Positions 35,270-44,400 of a DNA stretch of 64,000 nt are shown in pieces. Each line of letters starts with the position of its first letter. Position 1 is the first letter of the stretch. This stretch comes from Cellulomonas gelida (GTDB lineage Bacteria; Actinomycetota; Actinomycetes; Actinomycetales; Cellulomonadaceae). A program made the translations under genes and the position numbers. The notes beneath the pieces are model-generated. The model was not told where the DNA came from. It saw only the letters and a list, made by a program, of their open reading frames with translations, and made no database searches. The stretch is from NCBI RefSeq assembly GCF_006538725.1, contig NZ_BJLQ01000007.1, forward strand, positions 78,978-142,977, in the 5' to 3' direction.

Positions 35270-35587
35270 GTACGTCCTCCAGGGTCTCGTCCGACGGCAC
35301 GTATCGGTGCCTCGGACAACCTGGCACAGGGGTACGCGTGGCACGGGTCGGACCGGTGGTCGCGCTCCCACGTTAATCGATTCGAGTGCTTTACGGCTCT
35401 TCCGCCGCTCGCGATGGTGAACGCGTCCCGACCGTCGTCCACGGCCGCTCGGCATCGACGCCCCGCGCCCGTCCGCCGCACCCGGGATCAGTGCACCTCC
35501 ACCACCGCCCCGCGTCAGCCCGCGGGTGCGGCGGGCCGTCCTGCGTCGTAGCGCCGGGCTCGCCCACCAGCCAGAAAGGTACGGACG
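35270..35587. promoter_or_regulatory. Divergent control region with CebR/CelR-like operator and AATCGATT palindrome
   Basis: This 318-bp region holds no gene. TGGTCGCGCTCCCA (35357-35370) matches the TGGGAGCGCTCCCA operator of the actinobacterial cellulose-utilisation regulators CebR/CelR at 12 of 14 positions. Five bases on, AATCGATT (35375-35382) is a perfect palindrome with the AANCGNTT core of LacI-family sites. Both lie 200-230 bp before the exocellulase start. CebR/CelR release DNA on binding cello-oligosaccharides, so cellobiose-inducible control is the likely meaning. An AAAGG motif serves the ATG at 35588. Confidence 0.6.
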
Positions 35588-38500
35588 ATGTCCCATTCGA
35601 CCCGACGGCGACACGCCTGGGTGGCCCTGGCCGCCCTCAGCGTGTCGTCTCTCCTGGCGGCCGGGATCACCCCAGCCTCCGCCGCGACCGGTGGAGGCTC
35701 CCTGCCGTCCACGTTGTCCGTCCCGGCCGCGTCGCCCGTGCGCGCCGCCGTGGACGGTGACTACGCGCAGCGCTTCCTCGCGCAGTACGACAAGATCAAG
35801 GACCCCGCGAACGGCTACTTCTCCGCTCAGGGCATCCCGTACCACTCCGTCGAGACCCTCATCGTCGAGGCACCCGACTACGGCCACGAGACGACGTCCG
35901 AGGCGTACTCCTACTGGATCTGGCTCGAGGCCCTGTACGGACAGGTCACCGAGGACTGGGCGCCGCTGAACCATGCCTGGGAGACCATGGAGAAGTACAT
36001 GATCCCCCAGTCGGTGGACCAGCCGACGAACTCCTTCTACAACCCCAACTCGCCGGCGACGTACGCCTCCGAGTACGCCCACCCGAGCGGCTACCCGGCG
36101 CAGCTGTCGAGCGGCGTGAGCGTGGGCAAGGACCCGCTCGCCAACGAGCTGAAGTCCACCTACGGCACCTCCGACATCTACCAGATGCACTGGCTCGCGG
36201 ACGTCGACAACGTCTACGGCTTCGGCGTGACGCCGGGTGCGGGCTGTGAGCTGGGCCCGACCGCGACCGGCACGTCCTTCATCAACACCTTCCAGCGCGG
36301 CCAGCAGGAGTCCGTCTGGGAGACCGTCCCGCAGCCGAGCTGCGAGGAGTTCAAGTACGGCGGCAAGAACGGGTACCTCGACCTGTTCACGGGTGACTCG
36401 GCGTACGCCAAGCAGTGGAAGTACACGTCGGCCTCCGACGCCGACGCGCGTGCCATCGAGGCCGTCTACTGGGCCAACCAGTGGGCGACCGCGCAGGGCA
36501 AGCAGTCCGCCGTCGCGGCGACGGTGGCCAAGGCCGCCAAGCTCGGCGACTACCTGCGCTACACGCTGTTCGACAAGTACTTCAAGACCATCGGCTGCAC
36601 CTCGCCCAGCTGCGCGGCCGGCTCCAACCGGGAGAGCGCGCACTACCTGCTGTCCTGGTACATGGCGTGGGGCGGCGCGACCGACACGAGCTCCGGCTGG
36701 GCCTGGCGCATCGGTTCGTCGCACGCGCACTTCGGCTACCAGAACCCGCTCGCGGCCTGGGCCCTGTCGACCGACGCGGCGCTCACGCCGAAGTCGGCGA
36801 CCGCCAAGGACGACTGGAGCAAGTCGCTCACGCGTCAGCTCGAGTTCTACACCTGGCTGCAGGCGTCGAACGGCGGCATCGCCGGTGGCGCGACCAACTC
36901 GTGGAACGGTGCGTACGCGACGCCGCCGGCGGGCACGCCCACGTTCTACGGCATGGGCTACACCGAGGCGCCCGTCTACAACGACCCGCCGTCGAACCAG
37001 TGGTTCGGCATGCAGGCGTGGGGCGTGCAGCGCGTCGCCGAGCTCTACTACGCGTCGGGCAACCCGCAGGCCAAGGCGATCCTCGACAAGTGGGTCCCCT
37101 GGGTCGTCGCGAACATCTCGACGGACGGCGCGAACTGGAAGGTCCCGAGCACGCTCGTCTGGACCGGCAAGCCCGACACGTGGAACGCCTCGGCGCCCAC
37201 CGGCAACCCCGGTCTGACGGTCACGGTCAAGGACTACGGCCAGGACGTCGGCGTCGCCGGCGACACCGCCCGTGCCCTGCTGTTCTACGCCGCCAAGTCC
37301 GGCAACACCGCGGCGCGTGACAAGGCCAAGGCGCTGCTCGACGCGATCTGGGCCAACAACCAGGACCCGCTGGGCGTGTCCGCACCGGAGACCCGTGAGG
37401 ACTACAAGCGGTTCGACGACGCGTACGTGGCCGGCGGCGACGGCATCTACATCCCGTCGGGCTGGACCGGCACGATGCCCAACGGCGACGTGATCAAGCC
37501 GGGCGTCTCGTTCCTGGACATCCGGTCCTTCTACAAGAAGGACCCGGCCTGGTCGAAGGTCCAGACCGCGCTCAGCACGGGCGTCGCCCCGACGTTCACC
37601 TACCACCGCTTCTGGTCGCAGACGGCCATCGCGGCGGCGCTCGCGGACTATTCGCGCCTGTTCGACGAGGGCACCACGCCCGGCGACACGCAGGCCCCGA
37701 CGGCCCCCACCGGCCTGACGGCGAGCGGTGTCACCAGCACGTCGGCGACGATCTCGTGGACCGCCTCGACCGACAACGTCGGCGTGACGGGCTACGACAT
37801 CTACCGCGGCACGACGAAGGTCGGCTCCTCGACCACGACGTCGTACGCCGACACCGGCCTGGCCGCCGGCACCACGTACTCGTACACGGTGCGGGCCAAG
37901 GACGCGGCGGGGAACATCTCGTCGGCCTCCTCGGCCCTGGCGGTCACCACGGAGACGGGCACGGTCGTCGACACGCAGGCACCCAGCGTGCCCACGGGCC
38001 TGACGGCGGGCACGGTCACCGAGACCTCGGTGGCGCTGTCCTGGACGGCGTCCACGGACAACGTCGGGGTCGTCGGGTACGACGTCTACCGCGGCACGAC
38101 GAAGGTCGGGTCGGCCACCGGCACGACGTACACGGACACCGGCCTCACGGCCGCCACCGCGTACTCGTACACGGTGCGGGCCAAGGACGCGGCGGGCAAC
38201 GTCTCCGCAGCCTCCTCCGCGCTGTCGGTGACGACGAAGACCGGCACGGTCGTCGACACGCAGGCACCCAGCGTGCCCACGGGCCTGACGGCGGGCACGG
38301 TCACGGAGACCTCCGTGGCGCTGTCCTGGACGGCGTCGACCGACAACGTCGCCGTGACGGGCTACGACGTCTACCGCGGCACGACGCTCGTCGGCTCCTC
38401 GACCGGCACCACGTACTCCGACACCGGCCTGACCGCCGGCACGGCGTACTCGTACACGGTGCGGGCCAAGGACGCGGCGGGCAACGTCTCGGCGGCCTCC

Positions 38501-38851
38501 TCCGCGCTGTCGGTCACGACGAAGACGACGACCCCCACCGGGACCTGCAAGGTCACCTACAACGCCCCGAGCTGGAACACCGGCTTCACGGCGTCGGTGA
38601 GGATCACGAACACCGGCACGACGCCCCTCAACGGGTGGACGCTGAAGTTCAGCTTCGCCAACGGCCAGCAGGTCCAGCAGGGCTGGAGCGCCAACTGGAC
38701 CCAGTCCGGCGCGAACGTCACGGCGACCAACGCGGCCTGGAACGGCACGCTGGCACCGGGGCAGACCGCCGACATCGGGTTCAACGGCTCGCACACGGGC
38801 ACGAACACGAACCCGACGTCGTTCACGCTCAACGGCACGGCCTGCAGCTGA
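35588..38851 (+). CDS. cbhB: GH48 reducing-end exocellulase, GH48-Fn3x3-CBM2
   Basis: The 1087-residue precursor has a signal peptide to ~residue 33 and a GH48 domain (~55-690). Motifs include [18 protein letters not shown] (catalytic acid Glu105), [50 protein letters not shown] and [14 protein letters not shown]. Three Fn3 modules of 95 residues follow (~700-980), then a CBM2 (~985-1087) with W residues in [17 protein letters not shown] and NAAWNGTL. The length and order match Cellulomonas fimi CbhB as I remember it. GH48 enzymes release cellobiose processively from cellulose reducing ends. It is transcribed alone and ends in a 21-bp-stem terminator. Confidence 0.96.
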   Translation: MSHSTRRRHAWVALAALSVSSLLAAGITPASAATGGGSLPSTLSVPAASPVRAAVDGDYAQRFLAQYDKIKDPANGYFSAQGIPYHSVETLIVEAPDYGHETTSEAYSYWIWLEALYGQVTEDWAPLNHAWETMEKYMIPQSVDQPTNSFYNPNSPATYASEYAHPSGYPAQLSSGVSVGKDPLANELKSTYGTSDIYQMHWLADVDNVYGFGVTPGAGCELGPTATGTSFINTFQRGQQESVWETVPQPSCEEFKYGGKNGYLDLFTGDSAYAKQWKYTSASDADARAIEAVYWANQWATAQGKQSAVAATVAKAAKLGDYLRYTLFDKYFKTIGCTSPSCAAGSNRESAHYLLSWYMAWGGATDTSSGWAWRIGSSHAHFGYQNPLAAWALSTDAALTPKSATAKDDWSKSLTRQLEFYTWLQASNGGIAGGATNSWNGAYATPPAGTPTFYGMGYTEAPVYNDPPSNQWFGMQAWGVQRVAELYYASGNPQAKAILDKWVPWVVANISTDGANWKVPSTLVWTGKPDTWNASAPTGNPGLTVTVKDYGQDVGVAGDTARALLFYAAKSGNTAARDKAKALLDAIWANNQDPLGVSAPETREDYKRFDDAYVAGGDGIYIPSGWTGTMPNGDVIKPGVSFLDIRSFYKKDPAWSKVQTALSTGVAPTFTYHRFWSQTAIAAALADYSRLFDEGTTPGDTQAPTAPTGLTASGVTSTSATISWTASTDNVGVTGYDIYRGTTKVGSSTTTSYADTGLAAGTTYSYTVRAKDAAGNISSASSALAVTTETGTVVDTQAPSVPTGLTAGTVTETSVALSWTASTDNVGVVGYDVYRGTTKVGSATGTTYTDTGLTAATAYSYTVRAKDAAGNVSAASSALSVTTKTGTVVDTQAPSVPTGLTAGTVTETSVALSWTASTDNVAVTGYDVYRGTTLVGSSTGTTYSDTGLTAGTAYSYTVRAKDAAGNVSAASSALSVTTKTTTPTGTCKVTYNAPSWNTGFTASVRITNTGTTPLNGWTLKFSFANGQQVQQGWSANWTQSGANVTATNAAWNGTLAPGQTADIGFNGSHTGTNTNPTSFTLNGTACS
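37687..38541 (+). repeat. Three 285-bp tandem repeats encoding Fn3 modules
   Basis: The Fn3 modules start at about 37687, 37972 and 38257, an exact 285-bp (95-codon) period. Copies 2 and 3 share long identical DNA stretches, including the linker coding [16 protein letters not shown]; copy 1 is more diverged. This indicates recent duplication or gene conversion. Confidence 0.9.
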
Positions 38852-38871
38852 TCGCCTGACTGCAGTCGCAC

Positions 38872-38915
38872 ACGGGAGAGCCCCGGGGACCATCTGGTCC
38901 CCGGGGCTCTCCCGT
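38872..38915. terminator. Strong bidirectional terminator after the exocellulase gene
   Basis: Bases 38872-38892 and 38895-38915 form a perfect 21-bp stem with a 2-nt loop. It sits between the exocellulase stop (38851) and the end of the convergent GlsB-like gene (38930). There is a short TTG rather than a U-tract on the plus side. Confidence 0.9.
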
Positions 38916-38929
38916 TGCGTCGTCCGGTA

Positions 38930-39193
38930 CTACCGGCGACCGCGCATGTTCGCCGCGATCGAGACACCGATCACGGCCAGCACGATCTGGATGATGAGCT
39001 CGATCCAGTCGATCCCGTCCGTGTCACGCACGCCCAGCAGACCCGCCAGGAGCGAGCCCAGGAGCGCCGCGATGATGCCGACGACGATCGTCAGCCAGAT
39101 CGGGATGTCCTGCTTGCCGCGCGCGAACAGTCGTCCGAGTGCCCCGATGATCAGGCCGATGATGATCGCGGAGATGATCCCGGTGACGGTCAT
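38930..39193 (-). CDS. GlsB/YeaQ/YmgE-family small stress membrane protein
   Basis: The 87-residue protein has three hydrophobic segments: MTVTGIISAIIIGLIIGALGRLF, WLTIVVGIIAALLGSLLAGLLG and IIQIVLAVIGVSIAA. It ends basic (NMRGRR). The GLIIGALGRL..G pattern and length are those of the transglycosylase-associated/GlsB family, which is stress-induced in many bacteria but without known activity. A ribosome-binding site (GGAGG) lies upstream of 39193. Confidence 0.9.
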   Translation of the reverse strand: MTVTGIISAIIIGLIIGALGRLFARGKQDIPIWLTIVVGIIAALLGSLLAGLLGVRDTDGIDWIELIIQIVLAVIGVSIAANMRGRR

Positions 39194-39286
39194 GCCAACC
39201 TCCAGAAGCCAGACGAACGGACCTCTGGAATGTAGGCGCGACCGCCTGCATCCGCGCGCCGAGCGGGTCGGCCCGGGCCGCCGAGC

Positions 39287-40120
39287 TCAGCCGACGAAGT
39301 CGAACGTGTCCGGGTCGGGACCGGTCCGGTGGCCGCGGTCGAGGGCGCCCAGCGCCGCGACGTCCTCGGGCGAGAGCTCGAAGTCGAACAGCGCGAAGTT
39401 CTCCTCGACGCGCGAGCGCGTCACGGACTTCGGGAACACGATGTCCCCGCGCTGCACGTGCCAGCGCAGCACCACCTGCGCCGGGGTGCGGCCCGTCGCC
39501 TGCGCGATCCGCTGGACCACCGGGTCGTCGAGCACCTCGCCCTTCGCGATCGGCGACCACGCCTCGGTGGCGATGCCGTGCGCGGCGTCCGCCGCCCGCA
39601 CCGCCTCGTTGGTCAGGTACGGGTGCACCTCGATCTGGTTCACCGCGGGGACCACGGTCGTCTCCGCCAGGAGGCGGTTGAGGTGGTTGACCTGGAAGTT
39701 CGACACACCGATCGCCCGCGCCCGGCCCGAGGCGTAGATCTCCTCGAGCGCGCGCCACCGCGCGACGAAGTCGCTCGCCGTCGGCAGCGGCCAGTGGATG
39801 AGGAACAGGTCGACGTGGTCCGAGCCGAGGGCCTCGAGCGAGCGCTCGAACGAGGCCAGAGCGTCGTCGTGCGTGAGGAAGCTGTTGTTGAGCTTGCTGG
39901 TCACGAACACCTCGTCGCGCGCCAGGCCGCTGGCCGCGAGCGCGTCGCCCACGCCCTTCTCGTTGCCGTAGCCCTGCGCGGTGTCGATGTGCCGGTACCC
40001 GACCTCGAACGCCGTCAGGACCGCGTCCTTCGTCTCGTCGGGCGGGATCTGGAACGTCCCGAAGCCGAGCTGCGGGATCGTCACACCGTTGTTGAGAGCG
40101 ATCGTGGGGACGGACGTCAT
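39287..40120 (-). CDS. Aldo/keto reductase
   Basis: The 277-residue TIM-barrel reductase has GFGTFQIPP, the catalytic Asp and Tyr in GYRHIDTAQGYGNE, Lys in VTSKLNN and His in LIHWPLP. NADPH-binding motifs GVSNF, QIEVHPY and FPKSVTRSRVEEN are also present. The length is that of the AKR5 group (2,5-diketo-gluconate reductase type). The physiological substrate is not evident. AGGAGG-like sequence precedes the ATG at 40120. The gene is monocistronic; the glycosyltransferase 74 bp upstream is on the same strand but probably separate. Confidence 0.93.
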   Translation of the reverse strand: MTSVPTIALNNGVTIPQLGFGTFQIPPDETKDAVLTAFEVGYRHIDTAQGYGNEKGVGDALAASGLARDEVFVTSKLNNSFLTHDDALASFERSLEALGSDHVDLFLIHWPLPTASDFVARWRALEEIYASGRARAIGVSNFQVNHLNRLLAETTVVPAVNQIEVHPYLTNEAVRAADAAHGIATEAWSPIAKGEVLDDPVVQRIAQATGRTPAQVVLRWHVQRGDIVFPKSVTRSRVEENFALFDFELSPEDVAALGALDRGHRTGPDPDTFDFVG

Positions 40121-40193
40121 CGTTCCTCCTGTGCTGATGCGGTGCGCCCAGTCTCACCCGGATCCCGCCCGGATTCCCGACGAGCGCCCGCGC

Positions 40194-41675
40194 TCACGCG
40201 GACAGGTGGGTGACCTGCGGCCAGACCTGGTCCCATGGCCTCGTCGGCCCGTCGCACACGAAGAGCGGAGCCTGCGACGCCTCGTTGTCGACACCCGTGG
40301 CGACCGGGGCCACGCGGGTGCAGCCGCGCATCCACGAAGGCGCCCGCGGGTAGCCCGTCAGGACGACCGTGCGCTCGTCGTCGGGCGGCGGGCCCCAGGC
40401 GGCGAACCCGTTGTGGCCGCTGGCCACCCGAACGTCGGACGGCAGCACGCGCACGTGCTCGAGCGCACCCGCGTCGCCGTAGCTGGCGGTCAGCACCAGC
40501 CCGGCGTCGTGCTCGTCGACGACCTCGGCGACGCGCGCGGAGAACACGTCCCAGCCGATCATCTCGACCTGGTCCTCCCCCAGCGCCGCCCACGGCGAGC
40601 CCGCGAACGTGCCCACCGGCAGCACGGGCAGCGCCGCGGGCAGCGCGATAAGGCTCGCGGCCGCCGCGATCGCGCCCAGCCGCGCGGTGCGTCGGGCCGG
40701 CCGCGTGGCCGCGAGCGCGCACACGCCCGCGGCGACGAGCGCCGGGTACAGGCCCGCGAGGTAGTACGCCTTGCCGCCCGTCAGGAGGAAGACGACGACG
40801 AGCAGCACGTACGCCCACGCGACGGGCCGCGCCCACCGCCACGCGCGCTCCCGCAGCAGGCGCACGAGCCCGATCACCCAGACCACCGTCACCACGGGGT
40901 TGAGCAGCACGAGCGAGAGCCCGACGAACTCCAGCCGTCCCCCGAGCGTCAGGTACTCGTCGCGGATGTCCGCCGCGAGCTCGAGCTGCGGCCAGCCGTG
41001 CTGCGCCTGCCACAGCAGGTTCGGCAGCCACAGCACGAGCGCGATCCCGGCGCCCGCCCACGCCCACGGCGAGCGCGCGTGGTGGCGGGTCTCGCGCGTC
41101 GCCACCACTGCGACCGCGAGCGCGAGGAGCAGGAACGCCACCAGGTGCTTGTTCTCGAGCCCCGCCCCCGCCACCAGGCCGACGACGAGCCACCCGCGCG
41201 GGTCGTCGCGCCGCAGCGTCGCGAGCGTGAGCCAGACGACGAGCGCCCAGAACAGCGTGTCCGTCGTCGTCGTCGACAGCATGTGCCCGGAGACCAGCGT
41301 CACCACACCGGTCGCGACCAGCACCGCCGTCACCGTCTGCTCGACGCGCGCCCCGCCCAGCTCGCGGGCCGTCAGCGCCGCGACCAGCACGAGCGCCCCG
41401 ACGACGAGCGCAGGCACCACGTGCAGCGCCCACACGCTGCCGGGCGCGGCCTCGTCGGCCAGGCGCGCGAGCAGCGGCGTGAGCGGAGGCTGGTCCGGGT
41501 AGCCCCACGCGAGCCGGTGCCCCGCGGCGACGAAGTACAGCTCGTCCCGGTGCGCCCCGTACCGCCCCGCGAAGGCGAGCAGCACGACGACGAGCCCGCC
41601 GACGACCGCAAGCAGGGGCCGCCACGCGATCGGCTTCGGCCCGTCGACGTCCGTCTCCTCCTTTATCCGCATCAT
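40194..41675 (-). CDS. GT39-like membrane glycosyltransferase (ArnT/PMT type)
   Basis: The 493-residue protein has about 10-12 membrane segments. The first loop has YGAHRDELYFVAAGHRLAWGYPDQPPLTP, typical of GT39/GT83-type enzymes that use polyprenyl-phosphate sugars, with the Asp-Glu as likely catalytic acids. A C-terminal extracytoplasmic domain follows (TFAGSPWAALGEDQVEMIGW...). The acceptor is unknown. The ATG at 41675 overlaps the stop of the 54-codon gene (ATGA). A strong AAAGGAGGAG lies just inside the gene but has no start codon after it, so the overlap start is preferred. Confidence 0.83.
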   Translation of the reverse strand: MMRIKEETDVDGPKPIAWRPLLAVVGGLVVVLLAFAGRYGAHRDELYFVAAGHRLAWGYPDQPPLTPLLARLADEAAPGSVWALHVVPALVVGALVLVAALTARELGGARVEQTVTAVLVATGVVTLVSGHMLSTTTTDTLFWALVVWLTLATLRRDDPRGWLVVGLVAGAGLENKHLVAFLLLALAVAVVATRETRHHARSPWAWAGAGIALVLWLPNLLWQAQHGWPQLELAADIRDEYLTLGGRLEFVGLSLVLLNPVVTVVWVIGLVRLLRERAWRWARPVAWAYVLLVVVFLLTGGKAYYLAGLYPALVAAGVCALAATRPARRTARLGAIAAAASLIALPAALPVLPVGTFAGSPWAALGEDQVEMIGWDVFSARVAEVVDEHDAGLVLTASYGDAGALEHVRVLPSDVRVASGHNGFAAWGPPPDDERTVVLTGYPRAPSWMRGCTRVAPVATGVDNEASQAPLFVCDGPTRPWDQVWPQVTHLSA

Positions 41676-41836
41676 CCGACGAACGTCGCAGCCGCCGCGG
41701 CCAGCAGGGGAGAAGCGACGACGACGCCCGCTGCGTCGCGAACCGCACCGAGGCACGCGACGACTGGGAGGGCGCACACCGCCGCCAGCAGGACGAGCAC
41801 GCCGGCGCGGATGTCGTCGGGCGGGCGTTCGGCCAT
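41672..41836 (-). CDS. 54-residue hydrophobic protein coupled to the GT39 gene
   Basis: Reading from ATG 41836, preceded by GGAGG at good spacing, gives 54 residues: a short soluble start (MAERPPDDIRAG) and two hydrophobic stretches (VLVLLAAVCALPVVACLGAV and VVVASPLLAAAAATFV). Its stop overlaps the glycosyltransferase ATG (ATGA at 41672-41675). It is too short for a length-filtered ORF list. The ribosome-binding site and overlap support it as a real membrane peptide; no family is known to me. Confidence 0.7.
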   Translation of the reverse strand: MAERPPDDIRAGVLVLLAAVCALPVVACLGAVRDAAGVVVASPLLAAAAATFVG

Positions 41837-41911
41837 CGGGCCCTCCGGATGCCGGGTTCGGGTGTCCGCAACTCTAGGAACCGGGCCTAGCGCCTGTCCG
41901 GGGTTCCGCGG

Positions 41912-42511
41912 TCATGCGCGACATGCGGCGACCTGCTCGACCAGGCGGTAGCGGCCGGCGGTGTGCTCGACCGCCGTCAGGCCGGCTTCCGAGAGGCGCA
42001 GGAGCGGGCGACGACGGTGGTGCTCGCCGTATCGTCGGCCGGCGACGTCGAGCCCGCGCTGCACCAGGCGCCCGAGCCAGGCGGACGACTCGACGTGGTC
42101 CGCGAGCAGCACTGCTCCCTGGGGGTGCACCACACTCGCGGGCTCGCGCAGCACCGCGACCTCGTCCGGCACGCAGCACAGCGCGAAGGTGCAGACCACG
42201 GTGTCGAAGTGCGCGTCGGGCCACGGCAGGCGCGACGCGTCCGCCTGGACCGCGGTGACGTCGACGCCGAGGTCACGTGCGCGGCCCCGCGCCTCGGCGA
42301 GCAGCGCTCCGCTCGAGTCCCACACCACCAGCTCGTACCGGCCCCGGAGGTACGGCAGGTTCGCGCCGGTGCCGGCGGCGACCTCGAGCGTGTGGCCCCG
42401 CACGCGCTGCGCGACCCACTCGCGGGCGGGAGCCAGCAGGCGCGGCTCGATCCAGGCGGTCGCCCGGTCGTACGTCGCCGCCTGCGTGTCCCAGTACGCC
42501 TGCCCCTCCAC
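41912..42511 (-). CDS. SAM-dependent class I methyltransferase (copy 1)
   Basis: The 199-residue protein has the Rossmann methyltransferase motifs: LEVAAGTGANLPYL (motif I), a motif II acidic position in VVWDSSGALL, VQADASRLPWPDAHFDTVVCTFALCCVPD and LADHVESS. It is a close paralogue of the gene at 48555-49157, sharing YWD.QAATYDRATAW.EPRLLAPAREWVAQRVRG. The GTG at 42511 matches the paralogue's start and has GGGAGGGG upstream. The substrate is unknown; I recall UbiE/phospholipid-type relatives. Confidence 0.85.
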   Translation of the reverse strand: MEGQAYWDTQAATYDRATAWIEPRLLAPAREWVAQRVRGHTLEVAAGTGANLPYLRGRYELVVWDSSGALLAEARGRARDLGVDVTAVQADASRLPWPDAHFDTVVCTFALCCVPDEVAVLREPASVVHPQGAVLLADHVESSAWLGRLVQRGLDVAGRRYGEHHRRRPLLRLSEAGLTAVEHTAGRYRLVEQVAACRA

Positions 42512-42681
42512 CACTGCAGCTCCCCTCCCGCGCCCGGCCAGCCTAGGCGCGGCGTCGGATGGGGCGCCTCGCCGGTACGGCATGCTCACACCATCGGGGC
42601 TGTCCGCCCTGATGGCATTCAGGTCGGCCTGGCGGGAGTGCGTCCGCGAGGACGACCGCGCACTCAAGGGGGACTTCACAC

Positions 42682-43104
42682 GTGAAGCGAACGGCACGCA
42701 CCGAGGTGGACCAGCCGCTGGGGCCCGGCTCGACGGGCGAGGGCGTGACCGCGGCGATCGCTGAGCTGGGACCGCCCGAGGCTCTCGCGGCCAGCGTCGA
42801 ACACCCGAGGACGCTGACCGCAGACGACAGGCGTGCGGTGACAGGTGCCGTGGTCACGGCTGTCACGGGCCTGGTGCTGCTGGTGCTGCTGCCGCCGGCT
42901 GGGGCGCTGGTCTCCCTGCTCGCGCTCGCAGTGGGCGTCTGGTTGCGGGTCAGGCGCCCCGACCTGCGTCGCAACGTGTGGTTGGGCGTGGGCGTCGTCC
43001 TGGCTGCCGTGGGTGTGGCTGCGGCTGTGTACTGGTTCGTGCTCGCTCGCGGCAGCTCCACCGAGGTGGTGCCGCACGACCCGGTACCTTCCGCAGTGCC
43101 GTAG
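42682..43104 (+). CDS. Small two- to three-helix membrane protein with HAAS-like N-terminus
   Basis: The 140-residue protein has a polar N-terminal ~45 residues containing AAIAELGPPEALAASV, similar to the helical motif found before membrane regions in HAAS/DUF1700 proteins. Hydrophobic segments lie at about 57-88 and 97-121. HAAS proteins usually pair with PadR regulators; none is present here. GTG 42682 follows an AAGGGGGAC box. Function unknown. Confidence 0.6.
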   Translation: MKRTARTEVDQPLGPGSTGEGVTAAIAELGPPEALAASVEHPRTLTADDRRAVTGAVVTAVTGLVLLVLLPPAGALVSLLALAVGVWLRVRRPDLRRNVWLGVGVVLAAVGVAAAVYWFVLARGSSTEVVPHDPVPSAVP

Positions 43105-43261
43105 CGGTCGCGCGCGCGCGTCGGGCAGCCGGCGTACGGACCGTCCGGCGGCTCCCTCGACGACGAGCATGCGTGTGGAGAGCCGCACTCCCGGAGTCTG
43201 CGAGCGACGAGCGTCGGCCCACACCCTTGCGGCATGCACGGCCGCTCGCGACACTGCGTCG

Positions 43262-43708
43262 ATGCCGCAGAACCCTCGCCCGCGCGTGCGCGTCGCGCGG
43301 GCGGCCGACTCCGACCAGGTCTGGCCGCTCGCCCGCGACTTCGCGACGTCGCTCGCCCCACGGCGCGAGGCCTTCGAGGCGACGTGGCGGGCCCTGCGCT
43401 CGGCCCCGGGCGCGCTGATCGCCGTCGCCGAGTCCGACGAGGTCGTGGTGGGATACCTGCTCGCCCACCGGCACCTGACGTTCCTCGCCAACGGCCCGGT
43501 CGCCTGGGTCGAGGAGGTCATGGTCGCTGAGCACCGCCGCCGGTCAGGCGTGGGCCGAGACCTCATGCGTCACGCCGAGCAGTGGGGACGCGACAACGGC
43601 GCCGCCTACCTCGCGCTCGCGAGCCGACGAGCAGGCGCGTTCTCCACCGCGCTCGGCTACGAGGAGTCCGCCACCTTCTTCAAGAAGCCCCTGACCGACG
43701 CGCCCTAG
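43262..43708 (+). CDS. GNAT-family N-acetyltransferase
   Basis: The 148-residue single-domain GNAT has VVVGYLLAHRH, WVEEVMVAEHRRRSGVGRDLMRHAEQW (acetyl-CoA-binding motif A) and YLALASRRAGAFSTALGYEESATFFKKPL, the motif B region. The substrate cannot be deduced. The start at ATG 43262 is uncertain. The last 32 bp are repeated 597 bp downstream, which points to a local duplication. Confidence 0.85.
   Translation: MPQNPRPRVRVARAADSDQVWPLARDFATSLAPRREAFEATWRALRSAPGALIAVAESDEVVVGYLLAHRHLTFLANGPVAWVEEVMVAEHRRRSGVGRDLMRHAEQWGRDNGAAYLALASRRAGAFSTALGYEESATFFKKPLTDAP
43675..43706 (+). repeat. 32-bp direct repeat, copy 1 (3' end of GNAT gene)
   Basis: This segment codes for FFKKPLTDAP at the end of the GNAT. 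It recurs at 44272-44303 with 3 mismatches out of 32. Confidence 0.85.
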
Positions 43709-43724
43709 CACTACGGTCGGGCCC

Positions 43725-44291
43725 GTGGAACAGGCGCGCGTGGCGTACACGATCGATGCGCACGTGCGCGATCGCGACGACGCCGCGACGGTCAGTGCCG
43801 CGATCTTCGACCTGGTCCGGCCGGACCTGCGCTGCGTGTCCATCGACGTCTGCAGCGACTACCGCGACGACCAGATGCCCGAGCCGGTGCTCGCGGCGCA
43901 GGCGCGACTGACCGCTCTCATCCGACGACGCCACCCGAAGCGCTCCGATCCAGGCATCAGCCTCTCGCTGACTCCCGACGACCCCGAGTGGGCGGACGCG
44001 GAGCTGTACGCACCGTGGTCGATCTACGTGTCCGGCTACGTGACGCCGAACGCCTCGAGGGAGTCGATCGTCGGCCTGCACGACTGCGCGTCGTCGATCG
44101 TCGTCGAGCTGACCGACGCCGACGCCGCCATGCTGCGCGAGCGGGTGGCGCACATCGCTCCGCTGGTCCCGCTCGCGGAGGTCCACCGACGACGACGCGA
44201 GAAACGAGAGCGAGCCCGCGCGGCCCGCAGGGACGAGCGCCACGCACGACTGCGCCGCCTGCTCCACATCTCTTCTTCAAGAAGCCCGTGA
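43725..44291 (+). CDS. Hypothetical protein, 188 residues
   Basis: A soluble protein with no signal peptide or recognised domain. Visible features are HVRDRDDAATVSAAIFDLVRPDLRCVSIDVCSDYRDD in the N-terminal third, WSIYVSGYV in the middle and a strongly basic C-terminal helix (RRRREKRERARAARRDERHARLRRLL). The final codons run into the second copy of the GNAT 3' end in a different frame. A GTG at 43725 starts 16 bp after the GNAT stop. It may be a stand-alone gene that arrived with the duplication. Confidence 0.5.
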   Translation: MEQARVAYTIDAHVRDRDDAATVSAAIFDLVRPDLRCVSIDVCSDYRDDQMPEPVLAAQARLTALIRRRHPKRSDPGISLSLTPDDPEWADAELYAPWSIYVSGYVTPNASRESIVGLHDCASSIVVELTDADAAMLRERVAHIAPLVPLAEVHRRRREKRERARAARRDERHARLRRLLHISSSRSP

Positions 44292-44303
44292 CAAACGCGC
44301 CCT
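44272..44303 (+). repeat. 32-bp direct repeat, copy 2
   Basis: This matches 43675-43706 at 29 of 32 positions and in one frame still reads FFKKPVTNAP. It overlaps the last codons of the 188-residue gene in another frame. Confidence 0.85.
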
Positions 44304-44400
44304 CGTTGTGATGGCCAGGGCCGGGTGCCAGCTCGTCGGCGCGACGCGCCTGCAGCCGCGTCGACGAGGAGGTGTAGCGCGCGCGACTCCTTCCTCGGGC

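Noticed and set aside
34745..38893. 1382-codon minus-strand open frame across the exocellulase gene
   Set aside because: It is antisense to a clearly recognised GH48 gene and low in complexity (Arg/Gly/Val-rich), as expected from shadow frames in very high-GC DNA. Only its last part (34745-35269) is a real gene.
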